Origin: an uncultured Rhodospirillales bacterium
GTDB lineage: Bacteria > Pseudomonadota > Alphaproteobacteria > Rhodospirillales > CAJXLG01
DNA: 34,540 nt
Assembly: GCA_913055885.1 (NCBI GenBank)
Contig: CAJXLG010000006.1
Location: 1 to 34,540 of the forward strand
Direction: 5' to 3'
The notes beneath the pieces were generated by a model that worked only from the letters and a program-made list of their open reading frames with translations, was not told the DNA's origin and made no database searches. Of this stretch, positions 1 through 7,545 are shown piece by piece. Made by a program: the position numbers and the translations under genes. How positions within the stretch are numbered: the first letter of the stretch is position 1; each line of letters starts with the position of its first letter.

Positions 1-130
1 CCCGGCACGTGGTTAGCTACCTCCAGGACGTGAACATGGCCATTGCAGAAGCCAGCTACCACGGGGAGACACCCGATGGAGGATCGGAGGGGGAGTACCT
101 AATATTGCAGATGCTCAGTGACGCGCTGGA
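1..130. other. Sequence of different character beyond the TPR gene; possible junction
   Basis: The first ~130 bases are noticeably less GC-rich than the TPR gene next to them and do not continue the TPR family sequence. A plus-strand frame is open from position 3 and reads a protein-like stretch (MAIAEASYHGETPDG, then EGEYLILQMLSDALDYAA) before running into the antisense of the TPR gene. It could be the remnant of another gene joined to the TPR gene by recombination, or an assembly join. I recognise no transposon end. Confidence 0.35.
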
Positions 131-851
131 TTACGCAGCGGGGCAGGCGGCGGCGCGCCTCGTAATCGGCGAAGCCTTCCGCCCAATCGCCCTGCGCCAG
201 CCGCACCGTGGCGCGGCCGAAGCGGGCCTCCGCGTCGTCGGGCCGGCGCGCCAGCACGGCCTCCCACTGGGCCCGCGCCTCGGCCATGTATCCCAGGCGT
301 TGCCATGCCGCCGCCAGGTTGCGGCGGGCCGCGAGGAACCCGGGGGCCAGGGCGACGGCGCTGCGGAAGGCGTCGGCCGCCGCCGCGTGGGCCTGCCCGT
401 GCGCCAGGGCGCGGCCGTGGGCGTTGGCCAGCCGGGCGTTGCCCGGCCAGTGCTGACGGTCGGCGAAAAGAGCCTCCGCCGCCGCCGCCCAGTCGCCGCT
501 CTCGCCCGTCGCCATGGCCAGATCGGCCGCCGCCGCCGGGCCCGCCGCGCCCGCCGCATGCGCCAGACGCAGGGCGTTCAGGGCCGCTTCCGGGCGGCCC
601 AGTTGCCGCAGGCACACCCCCAGGGCATGCAGCATGTCCGGGTCGTCCGGCCGCGCCGCCACGGCCTCACGCAGCGGGACCAGCGCCGCCGCCGGCTGGC
701 CGGCGTCGAGGGCCAGAACGCCGCAGTTGTAACAGGCTTCCGGGCGCATCGGGGCGTCGCGCGGCACGGCGGCGTACAGCCGCCGGGCCGCCGCCGTGTC
801 GCCCGCCCGTCGGGCGGCCTCCGCCCGGGCGAAAGGCGCCTTCTCGCTCAT
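99..851 (-). CDS. TPR-repeat protein, 3' end apparently truncated
   Basis: About 250 aa from the ATG at 851, made of consecutive helix-turn-helix tetratricopeptide repeats (for example ACYNCGVLALDAGQPAAALV, then DPDMLHALGVCLRQLGRPEA, then further units to about residue 240). TPRs are protein-binding scaffolds. The last recognisable block, GDWAEGFADYEARRRLP, is the sequence that in TPR-glycosyltransferase-like proteins leads into a C-terminal domain. Here the reading frame instead enters about 13 unrelated residues and stops at 99-101. I infer that the C-terminal part has been lost at a junction near position 130. The upstream in-frame ATG (869) is less likely: the ATG at 851 has a TACCGT -10-like box exactly 6 nt in front and no Shine-Dalgarno sequence. 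It is divergent from the sulfotransferase. Family assignment is firm; function is unknown. Confidence 0.72.
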   Translation of the reverse strand: MSEKAPFARAEAARRAGDTAAARRLYAAVPRDAPMRPEACYNCGVLALDAGQPAAALVPLREAVAARPDDPDMLHALGVCLRQLGRPEAALNALRLAHAAGAAGPAAAADLAMATGESGDWAAAAEALFADRQHWPGNARLANAHGRALAHGQAHAAAADAFRSAVALAPGFLAARRNLAAAWQRLGYMAEARAQWEAVLARRPDDAEARFGRATVRLAQGDWAEGFADYEARRRLPRCVIQRVTEHLQY

Positions 852-897
852 GGGCCGACGGTAGCGCACGCGCCCGCCGCGCTGCTACCCTCGCGGC
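852..897. promoter_or_regulatory. Divergent promoter region with paired -10 boxes, likely leaderless on both sides
   Basis: The 46-bp gap between two divergent genes contains TACCCT at 886-891 (plus) and TACCGT at 863-858 (minus). Each is exactly 6 nt from its start codon (898 and 851). The plus box is preceded by TGC, an extended -10 (TGnTA). GGTAGC at 860-865 and GCTACC near 885-889 form an inverted pair. Neither start has a Shine-Dalgarno sequence and neither box has a clear -35. With the usual ~7 nt from -10 to +1, both transcripts would begin at or within a base or two of the ATG. Confidence 0.5.
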
Positions 898-1671
898 ATG
901 ACGGACGCTGAGGACGGGGCGGCGGCCCGCATCCGGGCGGAAATGGCGCCCGAACGCGACGGGCCGCCCGTGGTCCCGCAAGTGCGCTACATTCTGTGCT
1001 CCGGGCCGCGCGTGGGCAGCGAGCTGGTGGCCGACGGACTCGCCGCCACCGGACGTGCCGGCCATCCCGTGGAATACCTCAACCAGCGCCACATCAACGC
1101 GTGGCTTGCGCGCACCGGCAACGGCAAGGCGGATTTCGCCGACTACTGGTACTTCCTCCTCACCCGCCGCAGCACCGCCAACGGCGTCTTCGGGATCAAG
1201 GCCCACTGGAACCATCTGTGGAATACCGTGGGCCCGGACGGCGCGGCGCGTTTCCTGGGCCAGTTCGACGCCTGCGTCCAGCTCTACCGGCGCGACCGTA
1301 TCGCCCAGGCCGTCTCCCTCCACCGGGCCATGGAAACGGATATCTGGCGGCTGGACGACGAAACCGCGGCGCCGGCGCGCGCCGGCTACGACGCACCGGG
1401 CATCGCCCGCGCCCTGCACCTCGCCCTGCGGCACGAGCACGGCTGGACGGCGGCCCTGGCGGCCACGGACCGGCCCGTCCTGGGCGTCGCCTACGAGGAC
1501 CTGGTGGCCGATTACAGCGCCACCATGCACCGCATCGCCGCCTTCCTGGGCCTCGACGACCTGGCGGCCGACGCCTTTGCCGCGCCCGTGGTAACGCGCC
1601 AGACGGACCCGGCGAAGGACACCTGGTACCGGCGGTTCCTGGCGGATGCGGGGCTACAGCCCCAGGACTGA
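898..1671 (+). CDS. Stf0-family sulfotransferase
   Basis: 257 aa. Residues 30-41 (RYILCSGPRVGS) match the 5'-phosphosulfate-binding loop of Stf0 enzymes, followed by ATGRAGHPVEYLN, which corresponds to the conserved ATG-x-AG-x-P-x-E-Y-x block. Later conserved pieces are FGIKAHWNHLW, the 3'-phosphate-binding-type segment LYRRDRIAQAVSLHRAM, and the C-terminal YEDLVADYSATMHRIAAFLGL. Characterised Stf0 proteins transfer sulfate from PAPS to trehalose; the acceptor here is unknown. The usual Ser of the PRSGS loop is Val (PRVGS), which is worth noting. The gene lacks a Shine-Dalgarno sequence and follows a -10 box by 6 nt. Its 3' end overlaps convergent cobW by 18 bp. It adjoins a divergent TPR gene, but no sugar or PAPS synthesis genes are nearby. 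Confidence 0.85.
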   Translation: MTDAEDGAAARIRAEMAPERDGPPVVPQVRYILCSGPRVGSELVADGLAATGRAGHPVEYLNQRHINAWLARTGNGKADFADYWYFLLTRRSTANGVFGIKAHWNHLWNTVGPDGAARFLGQFDACVQLYRRDRIAQAVSLHRAMETDIWRLDDETAAPARAGYDAPGIARALHLALRHEHGWTAALAATDRPVLGVAYEDLVADYSATMHRIAAFLGLDDLAADAFAAPVVTRQTDPAKDTWYRRFLADAGLQPQD

Positions 1672-2694
1672 TTCCACGGCGCCGCGATCCAGGTCGTGGG
1701 CGCCGATGACCACGAGCCCCGGCGATTCCCCGTCGCGCCACGGGCGGTCGAAATAGTGGTCCAGCCGCCGGCCCACCCCCTGGAGCACCAGGCGCGCCGG
1801 CTTGCCGGCCACGCGGGCCGTGCCCTTGATGCGCAGCACGCCGGGAACGGCCAGGGCGCGTTCCACCCGCTCGGCCAGGGCGCCGGCATCGTCCGCCGGC
1901 GGTGGCGCCACGGCGAAGCTGGTGAAATCGTCGTGGTCGTGGTCGTGGTCGTCGTCCTCATCGTCGTGGTGCGACGGCCGGGCGTCCACGCCGTCCTCCA
2001 CGCCCTGGCCCAGCCCCAGCACCAGGGCCGGATCGAGCCGGCCGTGGGCGGCCGTCACGGCCTCCACGCCGGCCCGCAGGCCGCCTTCCACCGTGGTCCG
2101 CACGCGGTCCAGCGCCGCGTCGTCCAGGCGGTCCGCCTTGCCCACCACGGCCAGATCGGCGCAGGCGAGCTGGTCGGCGAACAGCTCCCCCAGCGGCGTT
2201 TCGTGGTCGAGGCTTTCGTCGGCCCGGCGGGCGGCGTCCACGGCGGCGGGATCGGCGGCGAACAGGCCGTCGGCCACGGCCGGGCCGTCCACCACCGCCA
2301 CCACGCCGTCCACGGTGGTGCGCGTGCGCACTTCCGGCCAGCGGAAGGCCTGCACCAGCGGCTTGGGCAGGGCCAGGCCGGAGGTCTCGATGACCATGTG
2401 GTCGGGCGGCGGGTCGCGGTCCAGGAGCTTCGTCAGCGTGGGCACGAAGGCATCCGCCACCGTGCAGCACAGGCAGCCGTTGGCCAGCTCCACCACGTCG
2501 TCGTCGGCGGGGCAGGCGGCGTCGCCGCAGCCCTTGAGGATCTCGCCGTCCACGCCCACGTCGCCGAACTCGTTGATGACGAGCGCCAGCCGCCGGCCGC
2601 CGGCATTGGCCAGCAGGTGCCGGATGAGGCTGGTCTTGCCCGCCCCCAGGAAGCCCGTGATGACCGTGACCGGTACGCGCCGTGCGTTGAGCAT
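1654..2694 (-). CDS. cobW: CobW-type G3E GTPase / metallochaperone
   Basis: 346 aa. It has the Walker A motif GFLGAGKT (residues 14-21), the metal-binding CLCC motif (74-77) typical of the COG0523 subfamily, IETSGLALP (switch region) and the C-terminal CobW domain (about 265-346). A His/Asp-rich tract (about 240-255, HDDEDDDHDHDHDD) lies between the two domains and probably binds metal. CobW proteins are GTP-dependent metal chaperones; those in cobalamin clusters are thought to deliver cobalt to the CobN chelatase, and cobN lies in this window. The ATG at 2694 has a GAGGG Shine-Dalgarno sequence and TATAAA on the minus strand at 2711-2706. No cobalamin riboswitch or Zur-like site was recognised in the leader. 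The zinc-chaperone branch of the family is the main alternative. Confidence 0.93.
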   Translation of the reverse strand: MLNARRVPVTVITGFLGAGKTSLIRHLLANAGGRRLALVINEFGDVGVDGEILKGCGDAACPADDDVVELANGCLCCTVADAFVPTLTKLLDRDPPPDHMVIETSGLALPKPLVQAFRWPEVRTRTTVDGVVAVVDGPAVADGLFAADPAAVDAARRADESLDHETPLGELFADQLACADLAVVGKADRLDDAALDRVRTTVEGGLRAGVEAVTAAHGRLDPALVLGLGQGVEDGVDARPSHHDDEDDDHDHDHDDFTSFAVAPPPADDAGALAERVERALAVPGVLRIKGTARVAGKPARLVLQGVGRRLDHYFDRPWRDGESPGLVVIGAHDLDRGAVESVLGL

Positions 2695-2956
2695 GCCTTA
2701 CCCTCTTTATACGCGATGTTTCGGGTCGCGCCGGAAGTTAGCCCGTATCTCTCACGGAGTCGATGGCCGTGAGCAATCCGGGCTGGATACGGGGCGGCCG
2801 CAACGGCCTGCGCTGCCGGCCTTCCTGTACGGGGTCTTGAACGTCGGCCGCCACCGTGGCATACATAGGTTATCCATTGTCCCCCGGCCGCGCGTTACCG
2901 GATTACCCATTGGCCGGTAGCCCGCCCCGGGGGATTTTTTGGTTCGGAGGCCATTG
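2695..2956. other. Divergent intergenic region between cobW and the NYN gene
   Basis: 262 bp of lower GC than the flanking genes. Plus strand: a possible -35 TTGAAC (2837-2842) followed by TACATA (2862-2867), spacing 19, and a T6 run (2935-2940) just before the Shine-Dalgarno of the NYN gene. Minus strand: -10-like TATAAA (2711-2706) close to cobW. Short hairpin candidates are present (GCCAC/GTGGC near 2850-2859; CCGGCCAATGG and its surroundings near 2905-2917). I looked for the conserved cobalamin riboswitch core on the minus strand and did not find it. Confidence 0.4.
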
Positions 2957-3649
2957 ATGCCCACCGCTGTTCTTGTTGACGCCGGTTTCTTCGTCAAACG
3001 CTTCTCCCACATCTACACCGACAAAAATCCGCATGATTCCCGGGCGGTGGCGCGCACGCTTCATCAGATGGCGCTCGCCCATCTCACGCAAAAAAAGGAC
3101 AACAGGGAAGAAAAAGAACGCCAGACACTCCATCGCATCATCGTTTATGATTGCCCGCCCCTCGATAAACGGGCCCACAAGCCCGTTTCCGGCGCGAGTA
3201 TTAATTTCGGAAAAAGCGATATCGCGCGTTTTCGGACCCTTTTTCATCAGGAACTTCGCAAACTTCGCAAAGTTGCTTTACGGCTGGGTGAGCTTGGCCA
3301 GGAAGATGGCTGGGTCTTGAAACCTCAATATACGAAACCTTTGGCCAATGGCACACTCAGGTCATCGGATTTAAACGACGACCACTTCAAGTACGGTGTC
3401 CACCAAAAAGGCGTGGACATGAAAATCGCCCTGGATATCGCAACGCTGTCTCTCAAGGGGCAAGTGGATCAGATCGTTCTGGTTGCCGGGGATAGCGATT
3501 TTGTCCCTGCTGCCAAACAGGCTCGTCGGGAAGGGGTCGATTTCATTCTCGATCCCATGTGGAATCCCATTTTGCCCTCCCTCAATGAGCATATTGACGG
3601 CCTTCGGTCCACGGCGCCCAAGCCGGGTGGTGCTGACACCAAACCATGA
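2957..3649 (+). CDS. NYN-domain (LabA/DUF88-like, PIN-fold) putative RNase
   Basis: 230 aa from the ATG at 2957, which has GGAGG at 2946-2950. It shows the NYN/DUF88 layout: AVLVDAGFF with acidic D8 at the first strand, KGVDMKIALDIATL (D154, D160) and LVAGDSDFVPAAKQARREG (D179, D181). These acidic residues are those expected to coordinate metal in this PIN-like nuclease fold. Residues 45-60 and 86-107 are highly charged and could contact RNA. The gene is visibly poorer in GC than its neighbours and uses codons such as AAA, TTT and TTG, suggesting horizontal acquisition. It lies 27 nt upstream of cobC in the same direction, so it may be co-transcribed, but nothing in the family links it to cobalamin. 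A role in RNA turnover or phage defence is only inference. Confidence 0.85.
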   Translation: MPTAVLVDAGFFVKRFSHIYTDKNPHDSRAVARTLHQMALAHLTQKKDNREEKERQTLHRIIVYDCPPLDKRAHKPVSGASINFGKSDIARFRTLFHQELRKLRKVALRLGELGQEDGWVLKPQYTKPLANGTLRSSDLNDDHFKYGVHQKGVDMKIALDIATLSLKGQVDQIVLVAGDSDFVPAAKQARREGVDFILDPMWNPILPSLNEHIDGLRSTAPKPGGADTKP

Positions 3650-3676
3650 ACGGTCTTTCCGGTCGCTGAGAGCGTG

Positions 3677-4699
3677 ATGGCTGCTCTTCCCAACGTCACG
3701 GCTCCGGTCCCCCACGGCGGCGACCTGGAACGCGCCCGCCGGCGCTTCGGCGAGCCGGACGCCGGCTGGCTGGACCTGTCCACGGGCATGAATCCGTGGC
3801 CCTGGCCGGTGCCGGCCCTCGATCCCGCCGTGTTCCATGACCTGCCCGACGCCGGCCGGGAGGCGCGCGTGGCCGCCGCCGCGCGCGCGTATTACGGCGC
3901 GCCGGAAGGCGCCGGCACGGTGCTGGCGCCGGGATCGCAGATGCTCATCCAGCTCCTGCCCCTCGTCCTGCCGCCGGGCAGGGTCGCCGTGGTGCATCCC
4001 ACCTACGGCGAGCACGCCCGCTGCTGGGCCCTGGCCGGGCACGACGTGGTGCTCATCGACGATCCCGCCGACATGCCCGGCGACGCCTGCGCCCTGGTGC
4101 TCGCCAACCCCAACAACCCGGACGGCCGGCGATGGGCGCCGGAAACCCTCGTCGATCGGGCGGCGACCATGGGCTGCCGCGCCGCCCTGATGGTGGTGGA
4201 CGAGGCCTTCGCCGACGTGGCGCCGGGGGCCAGCGTTGCCCCGTGGACGGCCGACACCGACCGCCTGCTGGTGCTGCGTTCCTTCGGCAAGTTCTTCGGG
4301 CTGGCGGGGCTGCGCCTGGGCGTGGCGCTGGGGGCGCCGCGCTGGACGGGCGCCCTGGCGCAGCGGCTGGGGCGCTGGGCCGTGAGCGGCCCGGCCCTGG
4401 CCGTGGCGGAGCGGGCCTATGCGGACACGGCGTGGATCGACGCCACGCGCGACGCCCTGGCCCGCGCCCGTGCCGACCTGGAAGCCCTGCTCACGGACGC
4501 CGGGCTCACCGTCCCGGGCGGCACGGACCTTTTCGTCCTGGCGGAACATCCCGACGCGGCGGCACTGGAGGCGCACCTGGGCCGCCAGGGCATCCTGGTG
4601 CGCGCCTTCCGCGACCATCCGGCGTGGCTGCGTTTCGGCCTGCCGCCCGACGCCGCCGCCCGCGAACGCCTGCGCGCCGCCCTCAGCAGCGGTCCATGA
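3677..4699 (+). CDS. cobC: Threonine-phosphate decarboxylase (CobC/CobD family)
   Basis: 340 aa from the ATG at 3677; a GTG one codon earlier is an alternative. It is a fold-type I PLP enzyme of the aminotransferase class. HGGDLERARRRFG and WLDLSTGMNPWP are the N-terminal signatures of the cobalamin L-threonine-O-3-phosphate decarboxylases. NPNNPDG (about 144-150) contacts PLP, DEAF carries the Asp that pairs with the pyridine nitrogen, and RSFGKFFGLAGLRLG contains the Schiff-base lysine K205. The product, (R)-1-amino-2-propanol phosphate, is joined to cobyric acid by CbiB (8823-9779). The 3' end overlaps convergent cobB by 17 bp. The name is cobC in Pseudomonas-type nomenclature and cobD in Salmonella. 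A histidinol-phosphate aminotransferase is the nearest alternative, disfavoured by the N-terminal motif and context. Confidence 0.92.
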   Translation: MAALPNVTAPVPHGGDLERARRRFGEPDAGWLDLSTGMNPWPWPVPALDPAVFHDLPDAGREARVAAAARAYYGAPEGAGTVLAPGSQMLIQLLPLVLPPGRVAVVHPTYGEHARCWALAGHDVVLIDDPADMPGDACALVLANPNNPDGRRWAPETLVDRAATMGCRAALMVVDEAFADVAPGASVAPWTADTDRLLVLRSFGKFFGLAGLRLGVALGAPRWTGALAQRLGRWAVSGPALAVAERAYADTAWIDATRDALARARADLEALLTDAGLTVPGGTDLFVLAEHPDAAALEAHLGRQGILVRAFRDHPAWLRFGLPPDAAARERLRAALSSGP

Positions 4700-5975
4700 G
4701 GTGCAGGAAGGAGCCGGCGACGGGGCCCACGCGCCGGCCGAGGAAGCCGCGCGGATTGCCCCGCGCGTCCCACGCCTCGGCGAAGGCCTCGCCGGGGCCC
4801 TCCGCCACCACCGTGGCGTAGTGGAACTCGTGGCCGCGCACCCGCGTCCCGTCTTCCGTCAGGCGTGCCGCGCGATAGCCCAGGTGCAGCCGGCGCCGGG
4901 CGAAGGAGGTGGTAAGGGGGAGGAGACCGGCCATGCGGTGGTGCGTGCCGTCGGCGTCGATGAGCCCTTCGCCCAGGGCCATGTAGCCGCCGCACTCGCC
5001 GTACACCCGCGCCCCCCGTCTGGCCGCCGCGTGCAGGCCGGCCCGGAAGGTTGCGTTCGCCGCCAGCCGGCCGGCGTGCAGCTCCGGATAGCCGCCCGGC
5101 AGGTAGACGGCGTCGGCATCGGCGTCCGGGGCCTCGTCGTTGAGGGGCGAGAAGGGCACCGTCTCCGCCCCGGCGCGCCGCCAGCCGTCCAGGACGTGGG
5201 CGTAGGCGAAGGCGAAGGCGGCGTCATCGGCCACGGCGATGCGCTGCCCCGGCGGCGGCAGGGGGGCGGGCGGCGCTGCCGGCGCCGGATCGGGCCCGGC
5301 GGCGGCGCGCACGGCGGCCAGGTCCACGCCCTCGCGCACGCGGTCGGCGGCCGTCGCCAGGGCCTCTTCCAGCCCGGCCTGCTCGGCGGCGGGAACAAGG
5401 CCCAGGTGGCGCGACGGCAGGGCGAGGGTGGCGTCGCGCGCCAGCGTGCCAAGCACCGGAACGCCCAGCGCGGCCACGGCCTGGCGCAGGGTCTCGGCGT
5501 GGGCACCGCCGCCCACGCGCGTGAAGATCACCCCGGCCAGGCGCACGCCCGGGTCGTGGTCGCGGAAGCCGCGCACCAGGGCGGCGGCGGAGGCCCCCTG
5601 GCCCGTCCCGTCCACCACCAGCACCACGGGCCAGCCGGTGCGCCGGGCGAGGTCGGCGGTGCTGCCGGAGCCGGCGGCGCCCGCCCCGGGCGCGCCGTCG
5701 AACAGCCCCATGACGCCCTCCGCCACCACCAGGTCGGCGCCGGCCGCCGCCCCGGCCAGCAGGCCGTCCACCACGGCGGGGCGCATGGCCCAGGTGTCCA
5801 GGTTGACGGCGGGCCGGCCGGCGGCGTGGGCGAGGAAGCGCGGGTCGATGTAGTCGGGGCCCGTCTTGGCCGGGGCGATGCGCAGGCCGTCCGCCGCCAG
5901 GGCGGCGCACAGGCCGGCGGTGGCGACGGTCTTGCCGCCGCCGGAGGCGGGCGCGGCGACGAGGAGTCCGGGCAC
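4683..5975 (-). CDS. cobB: Cobyrinate / hydrogenobyrinate a,c-diamide synthase
   Basis: 430 aa, the usual length. An N-terminal dethiobiotin-synthetase-like ATPase domain has GGGKT (12-16), KTGPDYIDP (37-45) and the EGVMGLFDG motif (86-94). The C-terminal class I glutamine amidotransferase domain has PGGYPELHA (293-301), the nucleophile C328 in ECGGYMALG, and GHEFHYA and GSFLHL near the end. It amidates the a and c side chains of the corrin ring using glutamine and ATP. If cobalt is inserted late by CobN, as cobN suggests, the substrate is hydrogenobyrinic acid (CobB); the Salmonella homologue CbiA acts on the cobalt-containing ring. It starts 3 nt after the membrane-protein gene stop, so the two are probably co-transcribed. 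Confidence 0.94.
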   Translation of the reverse strand: MPGLLVAAPASGGGKTVATAGLCAALAADGLRIAPAKTGPDYIDPRFLAHAAGRPAVNLDTWAMRPAVVDGLLAGAAAGADLVVAEGVMGLFDGAPGAGAAGSGSTADLARRTGWPVVLVVDGTGQGASAAALVRGFRDHDPGVRLAGVIFTRVGGGAHAETLRQAVAALGVPVLGTLARDATLALPSRHLGLVPAAEQAGLEEALATAADRVREGVDLAAVRAAAGPDPAPAAPPAPLPPPGQRIAVADDAAFAFAYAHVLDGWRRAGAETVPFSPLNDEAPDADADAVYLPGGYPELHAGRLAANATFRAGLHAAARRGARVYGECGGYMALGEGLIDADGTHHRMAGLLPLTTSFARRRLHLGYRAARLTEDGTRVRGHEFHYATVVAEGPGEAFAEAWDARGNPRGFLGRRVGPVAGSFLHLMDRC

Positions 5976-5978
5976 GGC

Positions 5979-6386
5979 CTATTCCTCGAACGGGCTGCCG
6001 CCGAAATCGCGCCGGGCGGTGGAGATGGTCACGGTGAAGCCGCCCACCACGTCCGCCGCCGTCATGAGCATGATGAGGAAGACCACCGCGTTGCCCATGG
6101 GGGCCACCAGCAGGAACTCCAGAAGGAAGATGACGAAGACCAGCGTGGACAGGACGTGGTCCAGGATGGAGATGGAGCCGCTGCGCGTCGCCTTGAGCAG
6201 CTCCACGTAGAGCAGGACGACGGAAATGGCGAGCAGCACGTGACCGCCGGTCATCTTCCACGTCGCCCCCGACACCAGGGGCACGGCGAACCACACGCCC
6301 TCGAAGGCGGCCGGCGCGGCGAAGGCGAAAAGATTCACCAGCACCAGCATGAAGGCGAAGAGCGGCAGGGCGCGCAGGTACGACAT
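5979..6386 (-). CDS. Small conserved membrane protein, four predicted TM segments
   Basis: 135 aa, hydrophobic throughout. Likely membrane helices lie at about 5-25, 46-64, 76-95 and 99-118. The loop motifs VSGATWKMTGGH and LLKATRSGSISILDHVLSTLVF look conserved in a family of uncharacterised proteobacterial membrane proteins that I recall without a name or function. The start has a GAGAGG Shine-Dalgarno sequence 6 nt before the ATG. It is 3 nt upstream of cobB and divergent from cbiD, so it sits at the head of a two-gene unit. A role in cobalt uptake or cobalamin metabolism is suggested only by position; I see no metal-binding His or Cys cluster. Confidence 0.75.
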   Translation of the reverse strand: MSYLRALPLFAFMLVLVNLFAFAAPAAFEGVWFAVPLVSGATWKMTGGHVLLAISVVLLYVELLKATRSGSISILDHVLSTLVFVIFLLEFLLVAPMGNAVVFLIMLMTAADVVGGFTVTISTARRDFGGSPFEE

Positions 6387-6448
6387 GACGGCCTCTCTGC
6401 TTGCGGGGTGTCCGGGATTGTCGGAGAGCCGGGCCGTTGGTGCAAGCG

Positions 6449-6484
6449 TTGACAGGCGGCGCGCCGGATCGCCATGAAGACCCC
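6449..6484 (+). promoter_or_regulatory. Candidate promoter of cbiD-cobK
   Basis: A perfect consensus -35, TTGACA (6449-6454), is followed after 18 bp by CATGAA (6473-6478), a poor -10. The ATG of cbiD follows 6 nt later (6485), so the mRNA would be leaderless. No Shine-Dalgarno sequence precedes this ATG. Confidence 0.4.
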
Positions 6485-7543
6485 ATGAGCAAAAGCGCCC
6501 CCCCGCGCCGGGGCTGGACCACCGGGGCGTGCGCCGCGGGCGCGGCGCGCGCCGCCTGGACCGCGTGGACGGCCGGCGCCTTCCCCGACCCCGTGCCGTG
6601 CCGGCTGCCGGGCAACCGGGCGGCCCGGTTCGCCCTGGCCGCCCGCGGGCTGAATGCGGAGTCGGCGTGGGCCACGGTCGTCAAGGACGCGGGGGACGAT
6701 CCCGACGTCACCCACGGCGCCCGCATCACCGCCACGGTGGCGCCCAACCCGCCGGGCGCGGGCACCACCTTCCACGCCGGCCCCGGCGTGGGGACGGTGA
6801 CGCGGCCGGGCCTGCCCCTGGAGCCGGGGGAGCCGGCCATCAACCCCGCACCCCGGCGCATCATCGCCGACAACCTGGCCGCCGTGGGGGCGGGCGCCGA
6901 CGCGGCGGTGACCGTGGCCATCGAGGACGGGGAAACCCTGGCGGAACGCACCCTCAACCCCCGGCTGGGCATCGCGGGGGGCCTGTCGGTGCTGGGCACC
7001 ACGGGGGTGGTGGAACCCTGGTCGGCCGGCGCCTGGATCGCCAGCCTGCGGCAGGCGGTGAGCGTGGCGAAGGCGGGCGGATTCCGCCGCGTGGCCGCCG
7101 CCACGGGACGCACCAGCGCCGCCGCCGCGCAGGCGGAAACGGGGCTCAACGATGCCGCCGTGGTGGAGATGGGCGATTTCGCCGCCGCCTTCCTGCGCTT
7201 CCTGCGGCGCATGCCCGTGCCGCGCCTCACCCTGGCCGGCGGCATCGCCAAGCTGGCCAAGCTGGCGGCGGGACACGGCAGCCTGCACTCGGCGCACGCC
7301 CCCCTGGACCCGGGCGCCCTCGCCGCCTATCTCCCGGACAGGCCGGACACGGCGGCGGCGGTGGCGGCGGCCCCGACGGCGGCGGCCGCCCTGGCAACGG
7401 CGGAGACCGCCGGCGCGCCCCTGGCCGACCGCGTGGCGGCCGCCGCGCGCGCCGCCGCGCTGGCGCGCCTGGACGGCGCGCCCGTCGCCGTTGATGTGCT
7501 GGTGGTGGATCGGGCCGGCCGCATCGCCGGTCGTGCGGACTAG
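6485..7543 (+). CDS. cbiD: CbiD, cobalt-precorrin-5B C1-methyltransferase
   Basis: 352 aa from the ATG at 6485; the frame stays open further upstream, but the CbiD hallmark begins at once with RRGWTTGACAAGAA. Further family blocks are VVKDAGDDPDVTHG, GVGTVTRPGLPLEPGEPAINPAPRRII and NPRLGIAGGLSVLGTTGVVEP. CbiD methylates C1 of the corrin ring after ring contraction and deacylation, using S-adenosylmethionine, and replaces the unrelated CobF of the classical aerobic route. CbiD with CobN and CobK is the combination found in Pseudomonas. cobK follows after 2 nt, so translation is probably coupled. The C-terminal ~40 residues are very Ala-rich. Confidence 0.95.
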   Translation: MSKSAPPRRGWTTGACAAGAARAAWTAWTAGAFPDPVPCRLPGNRAARFALAARGLNAESAWATVVKDAGDDPDVTHGARITATVAPNPPGAGTTFHAGPGVGTVTRPGLPLEPGEPAINPAPRRIIADNLAAVGAGADAAVTVAIEDGETLAERTLNPRLGIAGGLSVLGTTGVVEPWSAGAWIASLRQAVSVAKAGGFRRVAAATGRTSAAAAQAETGLNDAAVVEMGDFAAAFLRFLRRMPVPRLTLAGGIAKLAKLAAGHGSLHSAHAPLDPGALAAYLPDRPDTAAAVAAAPTAAAALATAETAGAPLADRVAAAARAAALARLDGAPVAVDVLVVDRAGRIAGRAD

Positions 7544-7545
7544 CC

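Noticed and set aside
9-911. 300-aa plus-strand frame at the left edge as a gene
   Set aside because: Only the first ~45 codons look protein-like; the rest is the antisense of the TPR gene.
2695-2940. Possible cobalamin riboswitch in the cobW leader (minus strand)
   Set aside because: A partial resemblance exists around the segment TAATCCGGTAACGC, but the conserved B12-box and core (GCCACTG-type) are absent and the flanking stems do not fit.
4419-6452. Long plus-strand open frame opposite cobB
   Set aside because: It is a shadow of cobB and the membrane-protein gene; composition is unlike a real protein.
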